This document shows, in pieces, positions 34,785 through 42,241 of a DNA stretch of 46,866 nucleotides (the first letter of the stretch is position 1; each line of letters starts with the position of its first letter). The stretch is taken from contig JBGAWK010000014.1 of assembly GCA_044227665.1 (NCBI GenBank), positions 1 to 46,866 of the forward strand, given 5' to 3'. The DNA is from JBGAWK01 sp044227665. GTDB taxonomy: Bacteria > Bacteroidota > Bacteroidia > Chitinophagales > JADIYW01. The notes beneath the pieces were generated by a model. It did no database searches, was not told the DNA's origin, and worked only from the letters and a program-made list of their open reading frames with translations. The position numbers and the translations under genes are program-made.

Positions 34785-35350
34785 AACTACGCACACACAA
34801 TTTCAGTCTGCTACTACTATTATCCTTTTTCTTATTTTCTTGTAAAAAAGACGACCCCAAGCCCATAAATGAAGATGAAGTTCTTACCACACTCATACTC
34901 ACATTTACGCCTTTTGATGGTAGCGACATCAAAAACATTACTTATAAAGATTTAAGCCCCGAAGATACTTCCGGAAGTGTAATTACTTCCGATACATTAG
35001 AGCGTAATAAGGCATATACGATGACCGTATCCGTATTGAACGAAACTTTCACACCGGCACAAAATATTACCGCTGAAATTCGGACAGAAGGCACAGAACA
35101 TCAGTTCTTCTTTATACAAGGTCCCTCAGGATTATTTAGCTCCTTGGAATATAATGACAAAGATGCAGACGATAATCCTATAGGACTAATTAATATGGCG
35201 AAAACTTCAGATGCTGAAACTTCCGGCACTATTCGCATCGTATTGCGCCACGAACTTCTAAAATTGGGTATAGGGGTACCCGATGGCGATATTACAAATG
35301 CCGAAGGTGAAACGGATATAGATGTGACATTGCCAGTAGCTATTAAGTAG
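34781..35350 (+). CDS. Lipoprotein coupled to the TonB receptor
   Basis: A 189-residue lipoprotein with lipobox LFSC at 18-21 and Cys21 as the lipidated residue. The remainder is beta-rich, with TLILTFTPFDG, EHQFFFIQG, NDKDADDNPIGL, a GTIRIVLRHEL strand, and GDITNAEGETDIDVTLPV at the end. It matches a small family found beside such receptors in this phylum, which some databases call type 1 periplasmic-binding-fold proteins, although it is too short for that fold. The ATGA overlap shows translational coupling. It probably helps metal or ligand capture at the cell surface or periplasm. Confidence 0.8.
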   Translation: MKLRTHNFSLLLLLSFFLFSCKKDDPKPINEDEVLTTLILTFTPFDGSDIKNITYKDLSPEDTSGSVITSDTLERNKAYTMTVSVLNETFTPAQNITAEIRTEGTEHQFFFIQGPSGLFSSLEYNDKDADDNPIGLINMAKTSDAETSGTIRIVLRHELLKLGIGVPDGDITNAEGETDIDVTLPVAIK

Positions 35351-35352
35351 TA

Positions 35353-37041
35353 CTATTTTATGAAAGGCATAGATTGAATGCCTTCTTTAGTGATGTATTG
35401 TAAAATATAATTTCCTGACGGTAGATGGCCAACAGGAATAGAAAGTACATTCTGTACCAAATTTATATTTTGCTGTAAAAGCTGACTACCCTTGCAATCT
35501 ACAATCTGTAGAACCCCCTCCTGTACTGAATTATCTTCGCTTCTCAGATATATTACGTCTTTTGCAGGGTTGGGATAGATGTAATAATTGGATATGGTTT
35601 GCTTTTTTACTGGCGTACTCAATGTATATTTTACATCAAGATGTGGAATGAAATATGTGGAATCACGTGGATATTCTGTATTATAAAAAAACATCTCACC
35701 CGTTTTATTACCTTCAGGGTAGATAGAAAGCCTGAATTGCGTAGTGCCATTTATATTGATTTTGTTCAAATAGTCAGGCATAATATCGAATCTTAGCGTG
35801 TAATTTTTCAGAGGAGCATTGCCTACCATACATGCAATATCATAAGCATCGGCAGGCGCAGAAAAGTCCTCTTTGGCAAGTGTGGATGAAGTACCGAAAT
35901 TTCCTGTTTTAAGATCAAGTACAACATTTGTAGGATTCAATCCATCAAAAATTTTATCTCCAATTAGACCCTTTCGTGTTATAAATAATGATGCTGAGGT
36001 AATTTCAGCATTATTAGGAATACCTTCTGTAGCTATAGAAATGATAGCTTTTACTTCGTCTTTATCGCCATTTCGCCCTGCTGAAATTTGTCCTTTTCTT
36101 ACAAAACTATTTTCATTTACACTTCCACTTTCAGCTTCTTGCATTGCATTGCATACAGCATCAGGGAAGCCTCTGAGGTTGTCAAGCATGTATGAATGTA
36201 AGTGGTAGTCTGCTAATATTTTGAAGCCTTCGGGCCCTAGGTGATAGGTGTCAAAGCCATTGAGACCCATAGCCACTTGCGGTGTAGGGTAACGAGGGTC
36301 TCCATTTGGGAAGGGTACGCTGAAAGCAGGGTAGGGGTCGTATGGGAATACAGGCACAGGCTTCTCCTGTCCAAAAGTGTATTGCATAAGCCCACAGGCA
36401 TACATGAAGTGAATTTTGGGGTCGTTCTTTATGCGTGGCCACTCCATCCTGAATTTTTCAAAATATTGCAAACCTAAATTTAACTGCTCCGGAGTGGGAT
36501 AGTTCATGCCTATATAGGTATCCCAGTAAGGATTCAGAGGATTGTCCAAAAGCGGCTCTACCATATTAGGATAATCGTAGCCTATAATCATGATGTCCAA
36601 TTCTGGACGCTCTGATTGTATAATATCTATAATCGTATCCAGCTCCAGCATGAATCTTGTAGCTTCAGGAGCCAACACCTCATAAGGTTCAGGGGCTTCA
36701 TAGTCCCACATCACATCATTACCGCCCAATGTGATGGCCACCATAGTCAAATCTTTATTTTCTCTCAATGCCTTTTTTATAAGCCGAGGACCGGGACCCT
36801 CAGACCAGGTCTCTGCCTGCGCACCCATGATGACAGTATTGTTACCTACTTCTGTAATATCAGGGAAGCCATGCTGTTCAAAAGATTTGGAATATCCTCT
36901 ATATAGCATCATGAAGTGCGCCCAACTATCGCCAATAAGCAGTAGCTTATTGGTATTAGTGATGCTGCAAGTATTCAGACTTTGGGAATAAGAGTTTATT
37001 GCAGTAATAATTACAACAACAGATAAGATAGATTTTTTCAT
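35353..37041 (-). CDS. Secreted SGNH/GDSL hydrolase with type IX (Por) sorting domain
   Basis: A 562-residue protein with a signal peptide (1-20). The SGNH catalytic motifs are GDS with Ser39, the glycine of block II near 66, GGND with Asn108, and DTYHLG with Asp264 and His267. The enzyme should cleave an ester or acyl group on a carbohydrate or lipid. A jelly-roll-like middle domain (about 320-470) follows. The C-terminus (about 487-562, YIYPNPAKDVIYL...SGNYILQYI) is a type A sorting domain, so it is exported by the T9SS and held at the surface or released. It is convergent with the lipoprotein gene, with only 2 nt between stops. Confidence 0.88.
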   Translation of the reverse strand: MKKSILSVVVIITAINSYSQSLNTCSITNTNKLLLIGDSWAHFMMLYRGYSKSFEQHGFPDITEVGNNTVIMGAQAETWSEGPGPRLIKKALRENKDLTMVAITLGGNDVMWDYEAPEPYEVLAPEATRFMLELDTIIDIIQSERPELDIMIIGYDYPNMVEPLLDNPLNPYWDTYIGMNYPTPEQLNLGLQYFEKFRMEWPRIKNDPKIHFMYACGLMQYTFGQEKPVPVFPYDPYPAFSVPFPNGDPRYPTPQVAMGLNGFDTYHLGPEGFKILADYHLHSYMLDNLRGFPDAVCNAMQEAESGSVNENSFVRKGQISAGRNGDKDEVKAIISIATEGIPNNAEITSASLFITRKGLIGDKIFDGLNPTNVVLDLKTGNFGTSSTLAKEDFSAPADAYDIACMVGNAPLKNYTLRFDIMPDYLNKININGTTQFRLSIYPEGNKTGEMFFYNTEYPRDSTYFIPHLDVKYTLSTPVKKQTISNYYIYPNPAKDVIYLRSEDNSVQEGVLQIVDCKGSQLLQQNINLVQNVLSIPVGHLPSGNYILQYITKEGIQSMPFIK

Positions 37042-37106
37042 TAAATAAATAATAATATAAATACTAAATTATAAAAATATTCGTTTAATGTAATATATTT
37101 TATATT

Positions 37107-37949
37107 ATGGCGAAAAAAATAAGTCTTTTCTTGACTATATTCTTGAATGTACACCTGTATGCTGTTCCGCTCATAGAGATTCCCAGTTCCAAAATCAAGT
37201 ATCAAGCTATCTGCAATACATCATCTGTACATTATTTGGAGCCTATAGTATTGCAATTAGAAAACATTAGCAATCAAGCTATAGTTGTAGATATTCCTGT
37301 GGGTATGCTCTTTTTGCCTGAAGACAGCTCTTATCAGACAATAATAACAACAGCACCCTTGGCGATGGCAGTTCCACCAAAGTCTTCCAAGTCTATATCC
37401 TTGAAAGGAATGTGTATAGAAAGAAATAATGCTGCCGGCAACTCAGGTCTAATGTATCAAGCAGCAGTAAGCAGCGATGAGAGTCTATTGCGTCTTTGTA
37501 CCTTTATTGCTAAGCAGCAATTCCAAAATGCCGAGGGGCAGCAAGCCTTATGGACACTAATAGCAGATGAGAGCTTGGATAATGTATGGGGTGCTGATAC
37601 CTTGAGTAGTGCTGCATTAGTCAAAGAGTTGGCCGAAATAACAGGAAAGCCCATTCCCCAGCCAAACAAATCCTATACTCATAACTATTATTACCAAGAA
37701 CCGCTGAAGGTAGAAATTGAGGGTATGTACGAGTGGGAGCTCTCCCAGTCTCGCAGTATAATTATAGGCATGTTCGCCCCTAATGGAACCTTGGTAAGAG
37801 AGATTTATAAAAATAGCAATGAAGCTAAAGGCAAGAAAAAGATACATTTTCATTTCGACCCTACAGTATATGACGAGCCATATTACGACTTCAAATTAAT
37901 TTTCGACAATAGAACTATAAAAAATCAGAGGGTATTTGTAGAAAAATAA
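37107..37949 (+). CDS. Secreted protein of unknown function
   Basis: A 280-residue protein with a signal peptide ending near LYAVP. The N-terminal ~90 residues are strand-rich (IVLQLENISNQAIVVDIPVGMLF). The middle contains MCIERNNAAGN and a helical segment with GQQALWTLIADE, a Cys-then-Gln arrangement that loosely recalls bacterial thioester domains; I do not claim one. The C-terminal part (about 205-280) resembles the beta sandwich that caps T9SS proteins but lacks the final motif. A TATATTTT box (37094-37101) 5 nt before the ATG may be its promoter. The Cys leader region begins just after its stop. Confidence 0.6.
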   Translation: MAKKISLFLTIFLNVHLYAVPLIEIPSSKIKYQAICNTSSVHYLEPIVLQLENISNQAIVVDIPVGMLFLPEDSSYQTIITTAPLAMAVPPKSSKSISLKGMCIERNNAAGNSGLMYQAAVSSDESLLRLCTFIAKQQFQNAEGQQALWTLIADESLDNVWGADTLSSAALVKELAEITGKPIPQPNKSYTHNYYYQEPLKVEIEGMYEWELSQSRSIIIGMFAPNGTLVREIYKNSNEAKGKKKIHFHFDPTVYDEPYYDFKLIFDNRTIKNQRVFVEK

Positions 37950-37966
37950 AAATTATTGTAAAAATG

Positions 37967-37997
37967 TTGTGTTTTAATAAATAAAATAATATAATTG
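37967..37997 (+). promoter_or_regulatory. Promoter of the cysteine leader and operon
   Basis: TTG (37967-37969), a 20-nt spacer and TATAATTG (37990-37997, one base off consensus) match the spacing of the other promoters in this window. The box ends 4 nt before the GTG of the Cys leader peptide, predicting a leaderless transcript. Confidence 0.6.
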
Positions 37998-38001
37998 CAT
38001 C

Positions 38002-38082
38002 GTGAAAAATCTTTTAGCCACAGTTTGTTGTTGTTGTTGTACTACACCAAGGGTGATGGCATTGGATTTGTATAATAGATAA
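38002..38082 (+). CDS. Cysteine leader peptide (five consecutive Cys codons)
   Basis: A 26-codon ORF with GTG start and TAA stop. The peptide begins MKNLLATV, continues with five Cys (TGT x5, 38026-38040) and ends TTPRVMALDLYNR. It stands directly behind a predicted promoter and just before a terminator and four cysteine-biosynthesis genes. Five rare residues in a row in such a place is the signature of an amino-acid attenuator: with little charged tRNA-Cys the ribosome would stall here. Poly-Cys leaderless ORFs are known to control cysteine genes in mycobacteria; I know of no described example in Bacteroidota. The ORF is seen; the function is inferred. Confidence 0.75.
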   Translation: MKNLLATVCCCCCTTPRVMALDLYNR

Positions 38083-38137
38083 ATAACAAATAAAAAATAC
38101 AAAAAGCCTCACCTGAATAGGGTGGGGCTTTTTTTTT
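38041..38137 (+). promoter_or_regulatory. Transcription attenuator of the cysteine operon
   Basis: Two exclusive foldings can be drawn. GGTGATGGC (38052-38060) can pair with GCCTCACC (38106-38113) as 8 bp with one bulged T, forming an antiterminator. Alternatively GCCTCACC pairs with GGTGGGGC (38121-38128) in the terminator. A short CACC/GGTG hairpin (38045-38048 with 38052-38055) right after the Cys codons can hold the first arm away. A ribosome stalled on the Cys codons would block that short hairpin and favour read-through. Confidence 0.65.
38101..38137 (+). terminator. Leader terminator before cysM
   Basis: The stem AAAAAGCCTCACC / GGTGGGGCTTTTT (38101-38113 with 38121-38133, one T-G wobble) closes a 7-nt loop and is followed by further T up to 38137. 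It is only 11 bp before the cysM ATG, so it must be controlled for the operon to be expressed from the upstream promoter. Confidence 0.88.
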
Positions 38138-38148
38138 AAACATATATT

Positions 38149-39078
38149 ATGGTCATAGAAAATACAATTTCAGCGAAAAAACTCAACGCCATAAAAATGT
38201 TGATAGGTAATACTCCCTTGGTAGAGATTATTAATTTACATAAAAACCCCGAGGTTAAAGTCTTTGCCAAAATAGAATGGCAACAGCTTTCCAATAGTGT
38301 AAAAGCAAGGGCGGCTTTTAATATAATGTCAACAGCATTAGAAAAAGGACTCATACACAAAGAAAAAGGACTTATAGATGCATCAAGTGGCAATACTGCT
38401 GTGGCGTATGCTGCTATTGGAGCTAAATTAGGCATACCGGTAACATTATGTGTGCCAGAGAATGCAGCTACACCCAAAAAGCGAGCCTTAGAAATTCTTG
38501 GAGCAGAAATAATCTATACTTCCAGATTTGGAGGCACAGATGAGGCGCAAGCTACGGCTAGGGAGTTGGCGGAAAGTCATCCCTACAAATATTATTATAC
38601 CAACCAATATGACAACGACAATAATTGGAGGGCACATTTTGAGACTACAGCTCCTGAGATATGGCAGCAAACACAAGGAGAAATCACTCATTTTGTTGCA
38701 GGACTGGGTACCACAGGTACATTTATGGGTGCTACGGCCAGACTAAAGCACTATGACAGAAAAATTAAGTGCATAGCTCTCCAGCCCGACAACGCCCTAC
38801 ATGGACTAGAGGGTTGGAAGCATTTGGAAACGGCAAGAGTCCCTAAAATTTTTAAGTCATCTATGGCGGACGAATATTTGGAGATAGATACCTTGGATGC
38901 CTATGAGATGATAAAAATTGCAGCCAAGAGCCAAGGGCTATTATTAAGCCCTTCTGCTGCAGCAAATCTATATGGAGCAATAGCTGTTGCAGATAGGATA
39001 GACAAAGGCGTAGTCGTTACCACCTTTGCCGACCACCTCAGCAATTACCCCGAAGTTATGGAATCTCTAAACCTATAA
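38149..39078 (+). CDS. cysM: Cysteine synthase, CysM/O-phosphoserine sulfhydrylase type
   Basis: A 309-residue fold-type II PLP enzyme. Lys52 in SNSVKARA is the PLP lysine; SSGNTAVAYA is the substrate loop; GLGTTGTFMG binds the PLP phosphate. The GTTGT form matches mycobacterial CysM, which uses O-phosphoserine and the thiocarboxylated carrier CysO, rather than the GTGGT of standard O-acetylserine sulfhydrylases. Context supports this: a JAMM peptidase, a carrier protein and an E1-like enzyme follow as one operon. The reaction would yield CysO-Cys. Use of O-phosphoserine is inferred. Confidence 0.9.
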   Translation: MVIENTISAKKLNAIKMLIGNTPLVEIINLHKNPEVKVFAKIEWQQLSNSVKARAAFNIMSTALEKGLIHKEKGLIDASSGNTAVAYAAIGAKLGIPVTLCVPENAATPKKRALEILGAEIIYTSRFGGTDEAQATARELAESHPYKYYYTNQYDNDNNWRAHFETTAPEIWQQTQGEITHFVAGLGTTGTFMGATARLKHYDRKIKCIALQPDNALHGLEGWKHLETARVPKIFKSSMADEYLEIDTLDAYEMIKIAAKSQGLLLSPSAAANLYGAIAVADRIDKGVVVTTFADHLSNYPEVMESLNL

Positions 39079-39087
39079 GATAAATAT

Positions 39088-39513
39088 ATGTATAGCGTGA
39101 GACTGAAAGCAATAACAAAAAAAGTAATGTATAATGAAGCTATATCGGCCTTTCCCGATGAATGTTGTGGCTTCTTCTATGGTACGGAGGACGGTGATTA
39201 CCGTCATGTTACCACAGCTATTCCTGTCGTAAACAGCAAGGAAGGAGATCGCAGGCGTAGATTTGAAATATCACCCATGGATTATATGAAAGCAGAAAAC
39301 TATGCACTCCTCCATAATCTTCGATTGTTGGGCGTATATCATACGCATCCGCTACATCCTGCCATCCCCTCTCAGCATGATTTGGCACAAGCCCTCCCAT
39401 ATTTTTCATACATCATTCTTTCTGTCGAGGAGAATCAGGTGAGAGATATTCGCTCTTGGAGACTGAATGAAGAAAAAAGCATTTTTGAAGAAGAACAAAT
39501 TCTAAAACAATAA
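39088..39513 (+). CDS. JAMM/MPN+ metalloprotease, Mec-like
   Basis: A 141-residue zinc peptidase of the Mov34/JAB superfamily. The JAMM motif is complete: Glu25, then HTHPLHPAIPSQHD with His85, His87, Ser95 and Asp98. In Mycobacterium the homologue Mec+ releases cysteine from CysO-Cys. Here it may have a second job, trimming the two residues after the diglycine of the carrier encoded next. It sits 9 nt after cysM and 12 nt before the carrier gene. Confidence 0.92.
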   Translation: MYSVRLKAITKKVMYNEAISAFPDECCGFFYGTEDGDYRHVTTAIPVVNSKEGDRRRRFEISPMDYMKAENYALLHNLRLLGVYHTHPLHPAIPSQHDLAQALPYFSYIILSVEENQVRDIRSWRLNEEKSIFEEEQILKQ

Positions 39514-39525
39514 AATTATTATAAT

Positions 39526-39804
39526 ATGGCAAAATTAATTATTCCCACCCCTCTTCGAAAGTTTACGGACAATGAAGCCACCTTTGAGACTACCGCATTC
39601 ACCGTAGCAGATGCCGTAGCAGAATTAGTAGGGCAGCACCCCGACTTAGAGAAGCATCTATTGGATAGTCAGGGAAAGATCAGGTCTTTTATCAAGATTT
39701 TTGTAGGGGAAGACGACATTAGGTCATTGCAAGGTGAAGATACAGCTATAGATGTAGATACGCTTGTAAGCATAGTGCCTGCCATTGCCGGAGGGATTGT
39801 TTAG
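39526..39804 (+). CDS. MoaD/ThiS-family sulfur carrier, CysO-like, with capped C-terminus
   Basis: A 92-residue ubiquitin-like protein of the MoaD/ThiS family with the CysO-type pattern: RKFTDNEATFETTAFTVADAV at the start (one strand and first helix), SFIKIFVGEDDIR in the middle and VSIVPAIAGG near the end. It would carry sulfur as a C-terminal thiocarboxylate. The diglycine is followed by Ile-Val, so the last two residues must be removed first, as with QbsE and the JAMM protein QbsD of Pseudomonas. The adjacent JAMM gene is the obvious candidate enzyme. Confidence 0.9.
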   Translation: MAKLIIPTPLRKFTDNEATFETTAFTVADAVAELVGQHPDLEKHLLDSQGKIRSFIKIFVGEDDIRSLQGEDTAIDVDTLVSIVPAIAGGIV

Positions 39805-39825
39805 ATATTAAATTAAAAAAATTAT

Positions 39826-40962
39826 ATGGAGCAAATCATATTGTCTAATGAGGAATTGGCAAGGTATTCCCGTCACATCATCATCCCCGAATTCAATATC
39901 GAAGGACAAAAGCGACTGAAAGCCTCGAAGGTGCTGGTTGTAGGTACCGGAGGACTAGGAAGCCCATTGTTGTTGTACCTTTCAGCAGCCGGTGTAGGAA
40001 CTATTGGCATCTTAGATTTTGATACAGTAGATGATAGCAACCTCCAGAGGCAAGTTCTTTTTTCTGTTGATGATATAGGCCAGCCCAAAGTAGAGGCTGC
40101 AAAATCCAGACTTCAGGGACTGAATCCACATGTACGATTTGTAGTACACAATACGAGGTTGAGCAGTGCTAATGCTTTAGACATCATCAAGGATTATGAT
40201 GTCGTAGCCGACGGTACCGACAATTTTCCTACGAGATATCTTGTCAATGATGCTTGTGTCTTATTGAATAAGCCCAATGTTTATGCCTCCATTTTTCGCT
40301 TTGATGGACAGGTGTCAGTATTTAATTATGAAAATGGTCCTAATTATAGGGATCTCTACCCTGAGCCTCCTCCTCCAGGATTGGTGCCTAGTTGTGCTGA
40401 AGGGGGGGTGTTGGGAGTGCTTCCCGGTATTATAGGCTCTTTACAAGCCAATGAAGTCATAAAAGTACTCACAGGCATCGGGGAGCCACTTAGTGGAAGA
40501 CTTTTTAGCTTCGATGCCCTGAATTTTTCTACCAGAATATTTAAAATTGTAAAAGATAAAACAAACCCCCTAAATGGGGAGAATCCTACGCAAACCTCGC
40601 TTATTGATTATGAGCAGTTCTGTGGTATTCCTAAGGAAGAAAATCCTGTGGCAGAAATAACAGTACATGAGCTAAAGGCATATTTTGATGAAAAAAAAGA
40701 TTTCCAGTTGATAGATGTAAGAGAAAAGCATGAATATGATTTTGTCAACTTGGGGGCGGAGCTTATTCCTCTCAATACGGTCTTAGAACACAAGGATAAG
40801 ATAGCCAAAGATAAGCCCGTAGTTATTCATTGTAAGGGAGGCGTGCGCAGTGCCAAGGCTATACGCGCGCTTGAAGAGGAAGGATATACTAATCTTATAA
40901 ACCTCAAAGGCGGCATAGTGGCGTATGCCAAAGAGGTAGATAAGACTTTGCCCATATATTAG
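39826..40962 (+). CDS. MoeB/ThiF-type E1 enzyme with rhodanese domain (MoeZ-like)
   Basis: A 378-residue fusion. The N-terminal ThiF/E1 domain (about 1-245) has the ATP-binding GTGGLGSP, the DGTDNFPTRYLVND segment and the conserved Cys in PSCAEGGVLG. The C-terminal rhodanese domain (about 275-378) has the active-site Cys in VIHCKGGVRSA. It should adenylate the C-terminus of the carrier and transfer sulfur to it, giving the thiocarboxylate. There are no paired CxxC zinc motifs, unlike MoeB and MOCS3. It is the last gene of the cysteine operon, 21 nt after the carrier gene. Confidence 0.92.
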   Translation: MEQIILSNEELARYSRHIIIPEFNIEGQKRLKASKVLVVGTGGLGSPLLLYLSAAGVGTIGILDFDTVDDSNLQRQVLFSVDDIGQPKVEAAKSRLQGLNPHVRFVVHNTRLSSANALDIIKDYDVVADGTDNFPTRYLVNDACVLLNKPNVYASIFRFDGQVSVFNYENGPNYRDLYPEPPPPGLVPSCAEGGVLGVLPGIIGSLQANEVIKVLTGIGEPLSGRLFSFDALNFSTRIFKIVKDKTNPLNGENPTQTSLIDYEQFCGIPKEENPVAEITVHELKAYFDEKKDFQLIDVREKHEYDFVNLGAELIPLNTVLEHKDKIAKDKPVVIHCKGGVRSAKAIRALEEEGYTNLINLKGGIVAYAKEVDKTLPIY

Positions 40963-40965
40963 GAG

Positions 40966-41661
40966 TCAAACCACTGTATTGTACCAAGAGCAGGCTTGAA
41001 GTGCTGCCGTCTCGGTGCGGAGGCGTTGCGTGCCTAAGCTTACAGGCATGAACCCATTTTCTAAAGCAATTCTCACTTCATTAGTAGAAAAATCACCTTC
41101 CGGACCTATGAGTATCGTAGTAGAAGTATTGGCCAAAAGGACAGCAGAGAATTTTATTTTTTTTTCGGGGATGCAATGGGCTATACATTTAGTAGTATGA
41201 GCAGCGTTTTCTATAAATTCTTCATATTTAGCAGTACTGATTGGGGGTATCCAAAGTTGCTGTGATTGTTTCGTGGCAGCAATTATTAGTTGCTGGTAGC
41301 GAGATAATTTTGGATAATATTGCTCTGTGCGTTCGGATTGTATGAGTACGATATCTTTTACCCCCAATTCAGTAGCTTTTTCTAGAATCCACTCCAGTCT
41401 GGCAGGATGCTTTGGGGGGCATAATGCTAAGGTGAGTAGGTGTGGATTTTCTTCATGCCTGACAAGTTCTAGGGTGTGTATTACACATCTTTTGTTATCG
41501 AGAATATCAATAAAGCCTTCAAAAAGTTGCCCCCGACCATCAATAATCTCTATCTTCTCCTCCTTTTTGCTACGCAAAACGTTTTTGCAATGATGAGATT
41601 CATTTTCATCCAAAAAACATTGATTGTAAAGTATTTGCGTAGAAAAAAAACGCTTTAGCAT
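40966..41661 (-). CDS. rsmE: 16S rRNA (uracil-1498-N3)-methyltransferase
   Basis: A 231-residue SPOUT-class methyltransferase that modifies U1498 of 16S rRNA. The C-terminal trefoil-knot motifs IGPEGDFSTNEV and LGTQRLRTETAA are clear, as is ILEKATELGVKDI in the middle. The N-terminal PUA-like part (ENESHHCKNVLR) is present. Length is normal. It is convergent with the MoeB-like gene, with 3 nt between stops. Confidence 0.94.
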   Translation of the reverse strand: MLKRFFSTQILYNQCFLDENESHHCKNVLRSKKEEKIEIIDGRGQLFEGFIDILDNKRCVIHTLELVRHEENPHLLTLALCPPKHPARLEWILEKATELGVKDIVLIQSERTEQYYPKLSRYQQLIIAATKQSQQLWIPPISTAKYEEFIENAAHTTKCIAHCIPEKKIKFSAVLLANTSTTILIGPEGDFSTNEVRIALENGFMPVSLGTQRLRTETAALQACSWYNTVV

Positions 41662-41713
41662 AATAATTTTGTATAAGGAAATGCCAAGATAATACTAATA
41701 ATGAAAGCAAATA

Positions 41714-41745
41714 TTTGTTTTTTCTTATTTTCGGCATTATAATTG
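41714..41745 (+). promoter_or_regulatory. Promoter of the thioredoxin-like gene
   Basis: TTTG (41714-41717), a 20-nt spacer and TATAATTG (41738-41745) repeat the arrangement and the ATTG variant of the Cys leader promoter. An exact TAATTTTG also occurs further upstream at 41664-41671. Confidence 0.5.
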
Positions 41746-41770
41746 TAAATCTTTCTGCACAATGATGAAT

Positions 41771-42241
41771 ATGAAAAAAATTATTTTTACAGCTTTATTG
41801 ACTTTGAGTACTATTATGGCAGATGCTCAGGAACTAGTATGGTACACAGATGTGGCTAAGGCTACTGAGGCTTCTCAAGCTCAAAAGAAACCGCTGATGT
41901 TGTTTTTTACGGGTAGCGACTGGTGTGGATGGTGTAAAAGACTTCAGGGAGAAGTATTCTTTACCAATGAATTCAAGGATTGGGCAAAGAAGAATGTGAT
42001 AGCCGTAGAACTGGACTTTCCTAGAACGAAGCCTCTAGCCCCTGAAATAGCATCTCAAAATCAAAACTTACAACAGATGTTTGGTGTGCGTGGTTATCCT
42101 ACGGTTTGGTTTGTAAACTCAATATTGAAAGAAAAGCAGATAAGTTTTGAAAAATTGGGTAGCACCGGATATGTTGCAGGCGGTCCTACAAGTTGGATAG
42201 GTAATGCCAATTCTATATTAGCCGCTAAGCCTAAGCCTTAA
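41771..42241 (+). CDS. Periplasmic thioredoxin-like protein (DUF255/thioredoxin_7 type)
   Basis: About 156 residues with a signal peptide ending ADAQE and a thioredoxin fold. The active site is SDWCGWCK, followed by GVRGYPTVWFVN with the cis-proline. It probably reduces disulfides or supports folding in the periplasm. Three in-frame ATGs (41762, 41765, 41771) precede it; the last gives the neatest signal peptide (MKKIIFTALL). The stop overlaps the convergent ligA stop by 4 nt. Confidence 0.88.
   Translation: MKKIIFTALLTLSTIMADAQELVWYTDVAKATEASQAQKKPLMLFFTGSDWCGWCKRLQGEVFFTNEFKDWAKKNVIAVELDFPRTKPLAPEIASQNQNLQQMFGVRGYPTVWFVNSILKEKQISFEKLGSTGYVAGGPTSWIGNANSILAAKPKP

Noticed and set aside
35364..35384. 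AAGGCAT/ATGCCTT hairpin as the terminator of the lipoprotein gene
   Set aside because: A 7-bp stem with a weak T tract inside the opposing gene; possible but not convincing enough to list.
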